A stretch of 64,000 nt of DNA from Jonesia denitrificans DSM 20603 (GCF_000024065.1 NC_013174.1:806001-870000); one strand, 5' to 3'. Counted from the stretch's first letter, positions 18,051 through 24,843 are shown. Notes: generated by a model from the letters alone, not told the origin. Program-made: numbers and translations.

Positions 18051-18461
18051 TTAATGGTTGCCGACGTGGTGCGTGCGGTAGATGTCTAAGAGTTCAGTGA
18101 GGGAGGCGAGGCCTTGTTGCGCGCTTCCGTAGTAGGAGCGCACCTGCTGGTCTGGCATGAGTCCTTGCGTGAGTTCAAGGATGTCTTGGGTTCCTTCGAG
18201 GCTGAGCATGAACAGAATCTCGTGGGACGCGCGGCTGGTGTCGAAGTCGTCGAGGGCCGCGAACACGAACCTGTTGTCGCGTTGCGGGTCGGTGACGGTG
18301 AGTCCTTCTGAGTAGCTGAACGTTTCAACGTGCAGGCCAGCTTCGTTGATGAGGCGTACAGCCTCGTCAGCGTATGTAGCGGTTGCGTCAGGCACGGTGA
18401 CCGCTTGTGGTGAGTGAAGACTGCTGGAGTGCTGCGCAATAGTCTGCTTCTGCACTGGCAC
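18051..18461 (-). CDS. Hypothetical protein
   Basis: Not recognised. 136 residues from GTG 18461; a GTG at 18395 (MPDATATYADEAVRL), overlapping the upstream gene stop by eight bases, is a better-fitting alternative of 114 residues. The protein is mixed alpha/beta and acidic (FVFAALDDFDTSRASHEILF, LELTQGLMPDQQVRSYYG). No signal peptide or membrane segment is seen. It sits inside a run of minus-strand genes bracketed by two toxin-antitoxin operons. Confidence 0.5.
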   Translation of the reverse strand: MPVQKQTIAQHSSSLHSPQAVTVPDATATYADEAVRLINEAGLHVETFSYSEGLTVTDPQRDNRFVFAALDDFDTSRASHEILFMLSLEGTQDILELTQGLMPDQQVRSYYGSAQQGLASLTELLDIYRTHHVGNH

Positions 18462-18585
18462 GGTTGGTGCGCCGTGGCGCTCCGGCAGTAATGGCTCGAT
18501 AGAACTTGGGTGGTGTGAAGATCCCGTACACTCGTGCGGCGTTTGAGGGGTGGACGGCGTTACACAGGTTGCATGGCTGCTTCAT
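18388..18585 (-). CDS. Small CxxC protein, hypothetical
   Basis: 65 residues from ATG 18585: MKQPCNLCNAVHPSNAARVY, then GIFTPPKFYRAITAGAPRR and YCAALQQSS. The CNLC pair (CxxC), with a later His and Cys, suggests a small zinc-binding or redox site. It overlaps the next gene by 8 or 74 bases depending on the start chosen there. The absence of an obvious ribosome site lowers confidence. Function unknown. Confidence 0.4.
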   Translation of the reverse strand: MKQPCNLCNAVHPSNAARVYGIFTPPKFYRAITAGAPRRTNRASAEADYCAALQQSSLTTSGHRA

Positions 18586-18632
18586 GGGGTGATGTCTCGT
18601 TTCAGATAGGGCGAGGTGTTTTGGGTATAGAA

Positions 18633-18662
18633 AACCCCTGACAACAAGTGCTGTCAGGGGTT
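18633..18662 (-). terminator. Terminator of the second toxin-antitoxin operon
   Basis: AACCCCTGACA and TGTCAGGGGTT form a perfect 11-bp stem with an 8-nt loop, directly after the toxin stop at 18668 on the minus strand and ending in a short T-run (TTTTC). Confidence 0.8.
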
Positions 18663-18667
18663 GAGGT

Positions 18668-19009
18668 CTACTTAGTGGCATTGGGATGGTGAGTCCATAC
18701 TTCTTCGAGAATCACCGTCTTGCCGTCGACATAGAACCAAATTCGAGCAGTTCCGCCTTCCGTGGGCTTGTGCTGCCATCGTTGATAGGTCTTCCCGTCA
18801 CGGGTGATCGTGCTCTGGTCGCCTTTTAGTGGATAGTTGGTCGGTGTTCGCTCGTGAGGGTGAGCCGTCAAGTGTTCCCACGCGTCAACGAGGACGTTTC
18901 GATGGGTAGCCTTGAGGTCGCTCCAGCCTTTTTGAGCGCGAGCTGTGCCGGCCTTGATTGTGTATTCAGTTTTTCGGATGGGGCGAGGAATGGTTTGGTC
19001 TCTTCCCAT
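18668..19009 (-). CDS. RelE/YoeB-like toxin of a type II toxin-antitoxin pair
   Basis: 113 residues. The C-terminal half has the RelE-fold strand order: TPTNYPLKGDQSTITRDGKT, YQRWQHKP, TARIWFYVDGKTVILEEVWTHHP, with basic and His residues near the end as expected of an mRNA-cleaving toxin. It begins three bases after the antitoxin stop. Relationship to RelE is inferred from the pattern and operon position. A terminator closes the unit. Confidence 0.65.
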   Translation of the reverse strand: MGRDQTIPRPIRKTEYTIKAGTARAQKGWSDLKATHRNVLVDAWEHLTAHPHERTPTNYPLKGDQSTITRDGKTYQRWQHKPTEGGTARIWFYVDGKTVILEEVWTHHPNATK

Positions 19010-19012
19010 ATG

Positions 19013-19465
19013 TCATGGCCGTCCAAGTTCGTTGGACGCGTCCAGCCATTCCGTGGCCTGCGGGGCGATACCTGCAGCGTAGTTGGCTGCTGTTTCTCGC
19101 CAGCTTATGAACTCCATTGCCACGAGGTGCGGCTGACCGGTAGAGAAAGAAGCTCGCGCAGCGTGGATGAGTTCTTGAACGCATTGTTGACGTTCAGTTT
19201 CATTGAGTGCGTAAATCCACGGAAACTGTACCATCATGCGCTCGACGAGGGTGCCGCGGTCATCGGTTATCACAGCGATGAGTTGTGCAGCAAAGTTGAG
19301 GAGTTCGCTTTTCTCGTCGGCCTCGACCTTGGTCATAAGAACCAGGGATTCTCCTCCGCGCCGCGTTACAGTAACGGGCTGTGATTCGGCTTCTGCAAAG
19401 ACCTCTGCCGCATTACGGCTGAGTTCAGAGGAAGCGAAGACTGGGCGTTCGCGTGTGATGCTCAT
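19013..19465 (-). CDS. Phd-type antitoxin with long C-terminal extension
   Basis: 150 residues. The N-terminal module is typical of Phd/YefM: SSELSRNAAEVFAEAESQPV, TVTRRGGESLVLMTK. An extension of about 90 residues (LLNFAAQLIAVITDD, FPWIYALNETERQQCVQELI, FISWRETAANYAAG) is characteristic of actinobacterial members. The AAGG ribosome site precedes ATG 19465. An inverted repeat lies just upstream at 19496-19513. Confidence 0.78.
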   Translation of the reverse strand: MSITRERPVFASSELSRNAAEVFAEAESQPVTVTRRGGESLVLMTKVEADEKSELLNFAAQLIAVITDDRGTLVERMMVQFPWIYALNETERQQCVQELIHAARASFSTGQPHLVAMEFISWRETAANYAAGIAPQATEWLDASNELGRP

Positions 19466-19495
19466 GCAACCACCTTACTTCAGAAATAGTTCAGA

Positions 19496-19513
19496 ACTCA
19501 ATGTGAATTGAGT
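19496..19513. promoter_or_regulatory. Inverted repeat upstream of the second Phd-type antitoxin
   Basis: ACTCAAT-GTGA-ATTGAGT, a perfect 7-bp inverted repeat 31 nt before the antitoxin start; a candidate autoregulatory operator. Confidence 0.5.
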
Positions 19514-19554
19514 CGGTTCAAAGAATTGCCACTAAGGGTGCGGTTAACAACAAG

Positions 19555-19580
19555 AAAAGCACCCGATGACGGGTGCTTTT
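19555..19580 (-). terminator. Rho-independent-type terminator of the 120-residue gene
   Basis: AAAAGCACCCG, loop ATGA, CGGGTGCTTTT: an 11-bp stem with A/T flanks giving a T-run on the minus strand, 26 nt after the stop at 19606. Confidence 0.8.
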
Positions 19581-19605
19581 CGAGAGTGCGTGGAGGTGCT
19601 GTTTG

Positions 19606-19968
19606 CTACTGCTGTAGGTGGAGTTTGTAGCGCATGTGTGAGTAGTGTTCTTGACCGCCCACTGAGCGCCACGTTGCCACTTCTTCGGGAGTGGAGCGCC
19701 TGGGTGGAAGAGCAATAAGTGGATTGGATTCTGAACGGTCGATGTCAATGGCACCCGCAGCGCGTTGTTCGTCTACGAACGCTTCGAGAGCTCTTGCTGC
19801 ATCGTCGATGCGCTTGGCGTAGTTGGCGTCGCCAGTGTGAATGTCCATGAGTTTGGCTAGGCCTCGTAGAATGCTGGCACCGTCTTCTATCTTGCCCACG
19901 ATGTCTTTGGTGATTTTCGGCTGTTCAGGTTGTGGCTGAACGGGTGTGCGCTTCTTGAATAGGTTCAT
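19606..19968 (-). CDS. Hypothetical protein
   Basis: 120 residues, not recognised. AAGGAG precedes the ATG at 19968. It begins MNLFKKRTPVQPQPEQPKIT, followed by helical KIEDGASILRGLAKLMDIH and IDDAARALEAFVDEQRAAG. No signal peptide or membrane segment. It has its own terminator and follows a 75-residue gene on the same strand by 35 nt. Confidence 0.6.
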   Translation of the reverse strand: MNLFKKRTPVQPQPEQPKITKDIVGKIEDGASILRGLAKLMDIHTGDANYAKRIDDAARALEAFVDEQRAAGAIDIDRSESNPLIALPPRRSTPEEVATWRSVGGQEHYSHMRYKLHLQQ

Positions 19969-20003
19969 TGTTGTGACTCTCCTTGTTCAGGTTGGTTGTC
20001 TTC

Positions 20004-20231
20004 TCAATCGGCGAGTTGTAGCGAAGTGTTCGCGAACTCGGCAGCCCAAGCGTCGTAGTTGAAGTCAGGCTCTAGGCAGACTTTCGCGAGCTCGTCAGTC
20101 ATGTCGCCGTAGTCGAAGTCAGGCTCGTCGGGGAAGACGAGGCATCCTTCTTCGTCCCATACAGAAGCCGGCACGTTTGGGGCATCGGTGGTCAAGATGG
20201 CTACTGGCTGGGTTGATTCTTTGCTGCTCAT
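20004..20231 (-). CDS. Small acidic hypothetical protein
   Basis: 75 residues with an AGGAG ribosome site before ATG 20231. Very acidic, with two related segments (EPDFDYGDMTDELAKVCL and EPDFNYDAWAAEFANTSL) that look like an internal duplication. A negatively charged small protein of this kind could be a DNA-mimic or an inhibitor, but there is no direct evidence. It precedes the 120-residue gene, probably in one transcript. Confidence 0.55.
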   Translation of the reverse strand: MSSKESTQPVAILTTDAPNVPASVWDEEGCLVFPDEPDFDYGDMTDELAKVCLEPDFNYDAWAAEFANTSLQLAD

Positions 20232-20261
20232 GTCGACTCCTGGTGGGTGTGATGTGACGGT

Positions 20262-20287
20262 GTGCCCTCAGCTTTTGCCGAGGGCAC
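20262..20287 (-). terminator. Terminator after the 111-residue gene
   Basis: GTGCCCTC and GAGGGCAC pair around a short inner stem and a TTTT loop, between the stop at 20322 and the next start at 20231 on the minus strand. Confidence 0.65.
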
Positions 20288-20321
20288 ACGTAGCGTGGTT
20301 GTTGCGGTGACCGCGGTTGGG

Positions 20322-20657
20322 CTACTTGAGCACTATGAACTTCTCGACGGCTTCGATTCCGGCCGCTCGAGCCTTGAGGTAGCAACCTTGCCCTACTTGG
20401 GTGGGGTCGAGCTCCAGCGTCAGGCCGGGGGCCGCGATGTTCGTGATGTCGAATCCGACAGTCGCATTTGGTGCGTAGTAGAGCACCTTGTATCGAGCTG
20501 ATTCTGGGTTGCGCCATCCGCCGTCGCTTGCAAGGACGATGATTGAGCCTGTGTTGATGTTGAGCCACACCGTGTCGGTTGGGTCTTCACGCTTTGCTTG
20601 CGCTGCGACGTCTTCTGCGATGGTGTGGGGGATACGGGTCTCGACTAGCTTCCACAT
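20322..20657 (-). CDS. Hypothetical protein
   Basis: 111 residues with GGAGG before ATG 20657. It begins MWKLVETRIPHTIAEDVAAQ and continues VWLNINTGSIIVLASDGG, YKVLYYAPNATVGFDITNIA. Mostly beta-strand pattern; not recognised. Its start is only 16 nt from the ychF-end repeat at 20674, so the promoter must overlap the repeat or lie beyond it. Confidence 0.55.
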   Translation of the reverse strand: MWKLVETRIPHTIAEDVAAQAKREDPTDTVWLNINTGSIIVLASDGGWRNPESARYKVLYYAPNATVGFDITNIAAPGLTLELDPTQVGQGCYLKARAAGIEAVEKFIVLK

Positions 20658-20673
20658 GTGGGACCTCCAATAG

Positions 20674-20697
20674 GTGGAGTTCCGTTTTAACGTCTAG
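20674..20697 (+). repeat. ychF 3'-end repeat, copy 1a
   Basis: 24 nt reading GTG GAG TTC CGT TTT AAC GTC TAG, that is VEFRFNV plus a stop, the YchF C-terminus in different codons. Same orientation as ychF. It ends the first 9.2-kb segment of the island. Confidence 0.8.
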
Positions 20698-20702
20698 TCG
20701 CG

Positions 20703-20719
20703 TTCCGCTTCAACGTCTG
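20703..20719 (+). repeat. ychF 3'-end repeat, copy 1b (short)
   Basis: TTCCGCTTCAACGTCTG is identical over 17 nt to the end of the native ychF gene (11447-11462 plus one flanking base). It lies six bases after copy 1a, which suggests two insertion events met here. Confidence 0.75.
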
Positions 20720-20761
20720 GTTCGAGTGCGACCAGCAGGCGAATCACCGCGCGGCCTGGGG

Positions 20762-21751
20762 CTAGCGAAATGCTCGGTTGATCGCGCTGCCAGTCTGAAA
20801 CAGGGTGATCCACACCAGGAACTTCTGGATTGGACGCAGCGGCCATGCGACAAGTCCTCGCCACCCTCGGCGTCGCGACCAGGACCTACTAATCCGTACC
20901 TGTGTGCCACCGGTCGAGTTCTCCAAGGCGAATTCAGTCAGAACCGAATTGCCTTGCGCGACGTCGGGATATCCGAAGCTCCATGCGATCCTGTCCGGTT
21001 GGTGAATTGCGATGAGTTCAACACTGCGTCGACGAAACTGGGGCTCGATCTTCACGGGCTTGCCGTCTGGATGCGTTGCGGGTGCAAAGCCCTCCCAGAC
21101 CGCACCCGGCGTCGCTTCTTGACTGGTCTGGTCGAGGCTGCCGATGCTCGGTTCCCACTCGGGGATACGTGCGGGGTCTGTGAGGAACGCCCACACTTCG
21201 TCCAGTGGTGCGGATACGAAAGTCTCAGTCGTTCCGGTGGTCCGCCCCTTCACTTTCGCTGCGGCGGGCATGGACTTCATGGAGGGCGCGTCGGCCCGAT
21301 CGAGGCGTTCGATGAGCGCATCGGGTGTCGTGCCGAGGCGGCGGAGGATTTCCGTGATCAGACCGCTGGGTTCTGCGACGAGTTCCCGGAGAACGGCGGC
21401 AGCGTCGCCTGGCTTGCCTTTGCTGCTGGACTTCGCGATGAGGTCCCGAGCGCGAGGAGTCCACTCGTATCCATCCGTCTCGTGGAACACGATGCGCCCG
21501 GCCTCGGGGAACGACGCCTCGATGCCGAGCGAGGTCAGCTGTGCATCACGTTGTTCCTCGACGGCGAGACGGGCGTTATCGATGTCGATACCCAGCTCGC
21601 GCAGTGCGCGGCCGGCGGACTGGTCGTTGATGACCAACGCGAGGAACAGGTGGTCGATGTCGGCTTCGCGGAGCCCGAGCCGGGATGCTTCTTCCATTGC
21701 GGCCAGGGAAAGCGATTGGCTGGTTTGAGCGGCGCGGACGAGTTTGTTCAT
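20762..21751 (-). CDS. Clp N-terminal domain-SRPBCC fusion protein
   Basis: 329 residues. The N-terminal half matches a double Clp N (ClpA/ClpC adaptor- and substrate-binding) repeat: AAMEEASRLGLREADIDHLF, ALRELGIDID and WTPRARDLIAKSSSKG. From about residue 165 it is an SRPBCC/START-like ligand-binding domain (TTETFVSAPLDEVWAFLTDP, RIPEWEPSIGSL). No AAA+ motor is present, so it is not a chaperone itself. It is coupled by an ATGA overlap to the small HTH gene upstream. I recall such pairs in other actinobacteria; the role is unknown. Confidence 0.75.
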   Translation of the reverse strand: MNKLVRAAQTSQSLSLAAMEEASRLGLREADIDHLFLALVINDQSAGRALRELGIDIDNARLAVEEQRDAQLTSLGIEASFPEAGRIVFHETDGYEWTPRARDLIAKSSSKGKPGDAAAVLRELVAEPSGLITEILRRLGTTPDALIERLDRADAPSMKSMPAAAKVKGRTTGTTETFVSAPLDEVWAFLTDPARIPEWEPSIGSLDQTSQEATPGAVWEGFAPATHPDGKPVKIEPQFRRRSVELIAIHQPDRIAWSFGYPDVAQGNSVLTEFALENSTGGTQVRISRSWSRRRGWRGLVAWPLRPIQKFLVWITLFQTGSAINRAFR

Positions 21752-21993
21752 CTGTTCCTCCTGGGTGTCGAGATCGCGGGGTCAATTCTTTTGGAGTGTT
21801 TCTTGTGGGCGGCTTGTCGCGTCACTCCGAGCGCGTCGGCGATCTCCTGCCAACTCATGCCTGAACGCAACGCAGCCTCGACCTGCCGAAGTTCCAAGGT
21901 GTCCGCGAGTACGCGTAAGGACGCTACGGCCCGTAATCCTGCTTTCGGGTCGCTGGTATCGGCTGCTACTGTTGCGATCCGCGGAGACTCCAT
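21748..21993 (-). CDS. Small HTH protein paired with the ClpN-SRPBCC gene
   Basis: 81 residues. After a short leader, LRVLADTLELRQVEAALRSG is followed by a helix-turn-helix MSWQEIADALGVTRQAAHKKHSK, like sigma-70 region 4 or homeodomain-like regulators. Its stop overlaps the start of the next gene. It probably regulates its own operon, with the ClpN-SRPBCC protein as cofactor or sensor; this is inferred from coupling. Confidence 0.75.
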   Translation of the reverse strand: MESPRIATVAADTSDPKAGLRAVASLRVLADTLELRQVEAALRSGMSWQEIADALGVTRQAAHKKHSKRIDPAISTPRRNR

Positions 21994-22126
21994 GCCGTCA
22001 ACCTACGTTGCTAAGTGACGGTCTGTCAACCTGGGTTGCTTCCTCGCTCGGCGAGCTCGATGATCGCAGCCAGGAGAGGGATGGCGCTTCGGCGAATTCG
22101 CCGGGTTCTGAGAGGTTGGTACGTGT

Positions 22127-22159
22127 GGCGACGTGGTGGAGTTCCGGTTTAACGTATAG
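22127..22159 (+). repeat. ychF 3'-end repeat, copy 2 (longest)
   Basis: 33 nt encoding GDVVEFRFNV plus TAG. GGCGACGTGGTGGA is identical to ychF 11431-11444, and later differences (GAG/GAA, CGG/CGC, TTT/TTC, GTA/GTC) are synonymous. Confidence 0.88.
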
Positions 22160-22192
22160 CGTTAATGACGCTCGCCGTTATATTCTGGTCCC
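22156..22192 (+). promoter_or_regulatory. higB promoter and operator
   Basis: AGCGT-TAATG-ACGCT is a perfect inverted repeat (22158-22172). It is followed by a -10 box TATTCT (22181-22186) six bases before GTG 22193, the leaderless distance. HigA binding here would repress the operon. Confidence 0.55.
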
Positions 22193-22474
22193 GTGATCAG
22201 ATCGTTCGGCGACAAGGAGACCGAACGGCTGTGGCGTCGTGAGCGCGTGCGCTCGATCGATCCGAGGATTCATCGGGTCGCGCTGCGCAAACTGCGTCAG
22301 GTGGGGTCCGCGGAGTCCATCGAGGACCTCCGTGTCCCACCCGGTAACCGCCTCGAAGCTCTCAAGGGCAACCGATCTGGTCAGCACAGCATCAGGATCA
22401 ACGACCAGTGGCGGATCTGCTTCGTGTGGACCGCCGCCGGACCAGAGGAGGTGCAGATCGTTGACTACCACTGA
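22193..22474 (+). CDS. higB: HigB toxin (RelE-superfamily mRNA interferase)
   Basis: 93 residues from GTG 22193. The pattern is that of HigB: MIRSFGDKETERLWRRERVR, HRVALRKLRQVGSAESIEDL, PPGNRLEALKGNRSGQHSIR and INDQWRICFVWTAAGPEEVQ, ending IVDYH. The family cleaves ribosome-bound mRNA. The toxin precedes the antitoxin, as in all HigBA operons. A remnant of a second higB lies at 30691. Confidence 0.92.
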   Translation: MIRSFGDKETERLWRRERVRSIDPRIHRVALRKLRQVGSAESIEDLRVPPGNRLEALKGNRSGQHSIRINDQWRICFVWTAAGPEEVQIVDYH

Positions 22475-22763
22475 CAAGATCGAGCCGATCCACCCGGGCG
22501 AGGTGCTCATGGAGGACTTCATCGAGGGCTTCGGCATCACGCAGAACAAGCTCGCCGTATCCATCGGCGTTCCGCCGCGACGGATCAACGAGATCGTGCA
22601 CGGCAAGCGAGGGATCACCGCAGACACGGCGCTGCGGCTCGCGAAGTACTTCGGCACCTCGGCCGAGTTCTGGATCAACCTGCAGAGCCACTACGAGCTG
22701 GACCGTGCGGAGGACCTCGCGGGCGAGCAGATCGCGTCGATCACGCCACTGCAGGTCGCGTGA
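22461..22763 (+). CDS. higA: HigA antitoxin
   Basis: 100 residues from TTG 22461, chosen because an AGAGGAGGTG ribosome site stands eight bases upstream; the frame is otherwise open far upstream inside higB. MTTTDKIEPIHPGEVLMEDF is followed by the XRE HTH (NKLAVSIGVPPRRINEIVHG) and TALRLAKYFGTSAEFWINLQ. It overlaps higB by 14 nt and the next GNAT gene by 4 nt (GTGA). It closely resembles the orphan HigA at 12269. Confidence 0.92.
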   Translation: MTTTDKIEPIHPGEVLMEDFIEGFGITQNKLAVSIGVPPRRINEIVHGKRGITADTALRLAKYFGTSAEFWINLQSHYELDRAEDLAGEQIASITPLQVA

Positions 22764-23275
22764 GCGACTTCGCCGCCTACGCGCCCAGCGTGAATCCGTC
22801 GGTGGCCAACGGGACGGTCAGCACCAGGTTGGCCGACCCGGCGGACGCTGGCGCGCTCGCCACAGTCATGGCAGTGCGTGGCGGAACCGTCGACGAACAC
22901 GTCGATCGCGCGCGGAGGATGATTCAGCGGCTGGATGTCCTGCTCATCGCTGAGCGGGATGGAGATGCAGTCGGCTGGTGCGGTGTGCAGAAGTTCGCAC
23001 TTCGCCCCGGCTCTGATCCGGAGTGGCTGATCGAAGGGCTGACGGTCGTGCCTGAGGCGCGCCGAGAGGGTGTCGCTGCCCGGCTGCTGGGCGAGGTGCT
23101 CCGAGCCGCGACGGAGAGAGCGCCTGGCGAGTCGGTCTTCAGCGTGATCAACGCCCGGAACCTCGTCTCGATCGATCTGCACCTGAAGCTGGGATTCGTC
23201 GAGGTGGGGCGGTCGGCGAACTACGCGGGCATCGAGTTCACCGGCGGTGAGGGAGTGCTACTGAGGCATGGGTGA
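22760..23275 (+). CDS. GNAT-family N-acetyltransferase coupled to higBA
   Basis: 171 residues. GNAT motif A is visible as EGLTVVPEARREGVAARLLG (Q/RxxGxA-type acetyl-CoA loop) and the C-terminal motif as NLVSIDLHLKLGFVEVG. Its GTG start overlaps the higA stop, so it is translationally coupled and presumably co-regulated with the toxin-antitoxin genes. The substrate is unknown; drug or small-molecule acetylation is likely, an RNA- or tRNA-modifying role less so. Confidence 0.82.
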   Translation: MSDFAAYAPSVNPSVANGTVSTRLADPADAGALATVMAVRGGTVDEHVDRARRMIQRLDVLLIAERDGDAVGWCGVQKFALRPGSDPEWLIEGLTVVPEARREGVAARLLGEVLRAATERAPGESVFSVINARNLVSIDLHLKLGFVEVGRSANYAGIEFTGGEGVLLRHG

Positions 23276-23311
23276 CCTCTTGACCTAGAGGTTGGTCTGT
23301 ACCGGAACTCG

Positions 23312-23335
23312 GTGGAATTTCGTTTTGCGCTTTAA
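23312..23335 (+). repeat. ychF 3'-end repeat, copy 3 (diverged)
   Basis: 24 nt reading VEFRFAL plus TAA; the two codons before the stop differ from ychF, but the frame and stop position are kept. Same orientation. It lies 37 nt after the GNAT gene. Confidence 0.65.
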
Positions 23336-23364
23336 CCTCTGGCGCTGGGGTTGTTTGAGTAGCG

Positions 23365-23802
23365 TCACTCGTTCTCGATCAGTGTGATCGTGTAGTCCTC
23401 TGGCGATGGTAGTTCGACATGGTCATCACCGAAGGGCATGTAGTTGACGGAGTGTGGGCGTTCATTGACGACCCAGAGCTCGAGTAGTCCGAGGGTTGTT
23501 TCTCCATTGGATACTTCGGCGAAGCTGAAGGGGCCGCCGTCATGCATGATGCCTTGAGCGTTGGCGGCGGGTGTGACGGAGATGAGGAAGCAATCGCAGC
23601 TGTCGTGCTCGTAGCCACCCCAGGTGGCTTCTGTGAGCTGGGATCGTGCGATTGAGGATGCGGTGTCTGTGCCGCTGCAGAGAATGGCCAGCAGTGTGTT
23701 TTCCAGGGGAGTGAAGCTCCCGCCGGCGAATCGGGTGTTCTTCGGGGTCATGGTGCTCCAGTTTTCGAAGGTTGCAAGGCTAGTCCGTTTAGTTGCCGGC
23801 AA
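23365..23802 (-). CDS. Hypothetical protein
   Basis: Not recognised. 145 residues from ATG 23802, which overlaps the upstream wHTH gene end by 14 nt; ATG 23751 (MTPKNTRFAGGSFTPLENTL) would give 128 residues. Contains YEHDSCDCFLIS, FSFAEVSNGETTLGLLELWV and an acidic tail. No signal peptide or membrane helix. Confidence 0.55.
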   Translation of the reverse strand: MPATKRTSLATFENWSTMTPKNTRFAGGSFTPLENTLLAILCSGTDTASSIARSQLTEATWGGYEHDSCDCFLISVTPAANAQGIMHDGGPFSFAEVSNGETTLGLLELWVVNERPHSVNYMPFGDDHVELPSPEDYTITLIENE

Positions 23803-24076
23803 TGCGGTTGAGGGTCGCCACGAGGTTCAGGAATGTGCGTCTGCCGTCTGGCGTCAGCCGAACCAGCGTTGTTCCGTACCGGTTCTTACGCTCCTTGGAG
23901 ATCTCCACCAGGCCGCGATCCTCCAGGTCTCGGAGGATCTTGGAAAGGTCGGTCATCGACAAGCCCGTCGTATCCTGCAGCGCAGGGAAGTCCGCTTGTT
24001 CGACCTGACTCAGGTGTGACAGCGTGACGAATCGCTTGGGCGCGACCAGGTGCGCATCGATCTCTGCATACGACAT
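23789..24076 (-). CDS. Winged-helix (MarR/PadR-like) transcriptional regulator
   Basis: 95 residues. Single winged-helix domain: RFVTLSHLSQVEQADFPALQ, DTTGLSMTDLSKILRDLEDR, GLVEISKERKNRYGTTLVRL, TPDGRR. This pattern is the short regulator usually paired with a small membrane protein, and indeed the adjacent upstream gene (stop at 24078, 1 nt away) encodes one. Confidence 0.8.
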   Translation of the reverse strand: MSYAEIDAHLVAPKRFVTLSHLSQVEQADFPALQDTTGLSMTDLSKILRDLEDRGLVEISKERKNRYGTTLVRLTPDGRRTFLNLVATLNRIAGN

Positions 24077-24077
24077 G

Positions 24078-24506
24078 TCAGCGGCGGATCAGGAGCACGA
24101 CATAGAACACTAGCCATGCCGCAGGGGCCAGGCCCGCGAAGATGAACGCTTCAGGGAATGGAATCGTCTCGCCATGCATGAGGCCCCGCCAGACGGGAAT
24201 CAGGAGCCAGACGGCGAAAGCCGCGGAGATGATGGTCCCCTTCAGTCTGGGTTCGTTGGGCTGGCTCAGCCGCTTGGAGATCCAGACGTTCGACGTGACG
24301 ATTGCGCCCAAGGTGAGCGGAATGGCCCACCAGGGAAATCCGCTCAGCGCGAGGATCCCTGACGCGAACGACAGTACGATCGTGGCAAGCGCGCTCACGT
24401 GGTCCCGGCTATCGAAGACCCGTCGTGGTCGCGGAGGCATCGAGTCGAGTAACCGCTGTGCTTCGATGGCAGTGATGTTGCTGATCTCGGCTGGTAGGCC
24501 CCGCAT
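24078..24506 (-). CDS. Small four-helix membrane protein
   Basis: 142 residues with four hydrophobic segments: SALATIVLSFASGILALSGF, WAIPLTLGAIVTSNVWI, IISAAFAVWLLIPVW and AFIFAGLAPAAWLVFYVVLL. Function unknown. It is in an operon with the winged-helix regulator. Its start codon overlaps, on the opposite strand, the relE start codon at 24505 (CATG), so one of the two starts may lie further downstream. Confidence 0.65.
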   Translation of the reverse strand: MRGLPAEISNITAIEAQRLLDSMPPRPRRVFDSRDHVSALATIVLSFASGILALSGFPWWAIPLTLGAIVTSNVWISKRLSQPNEPRLKGTIISAAFAVWLLIPVWRGLMHGETIPFPEAFIFAGLAPAAWLVFYVVLLIRR

Positions 24507-24759
24507 GAGTTGCGAGATCGAGTTGCGCCCGGCGGCCCTCCGTGCGCTGAAAAGAGTTGATCGGCAGGACCAGCCTCGTATTCAGGGCGCGATAGCGCTC
24601 TTGGCTGCCGATCCTCGTCCGCCGGGCGCGAAGGCGTTGCAGGGCTGCGACGCGTTGCGGATCCGAGTCGGGGACTATCGGACCATCTACACGGTCCAGG
24701 ACAACAGACTGTTGGTTATCGTCGTGACCCTTGGTCATCGGCGCGAGGTCGATCGCTGA
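24505..24759 (+). CDS. relE: RelE/ParE-type toxin without antitoxin
   Basis: 84 residues of a full-length RelE: MSCEIELRPAALRALKRVDR, IALLAADPRPPGAKALQGC, LRIRVGDYRTIYTVQDNRLL and VIVVTLGHRREVDR, with the basic catalytic surface and C-terminal HRREV motif intact. No antitoxin gene lies upstream; a divergent membrane protein occupies that position. It may be silent, or controlled by an antitoxin elsewhere. Confidence 0.85.
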   Translation: MSCEIELRPAALRALKRVDRQDQPRIQGAIALLAADPRPPGAKALQGCDALRIRVGDYRTIYTVQDNRLLVIVVTLGHRREVDR

Positions 24760-24843
24760 CCTGGTGCACGGCACCGTGCTCGCCTTCGCTCACTCGCGCC
24801 TACTCGTGCTTGTCCCGAAATACTCGCACCACGCGAAAAGCGA

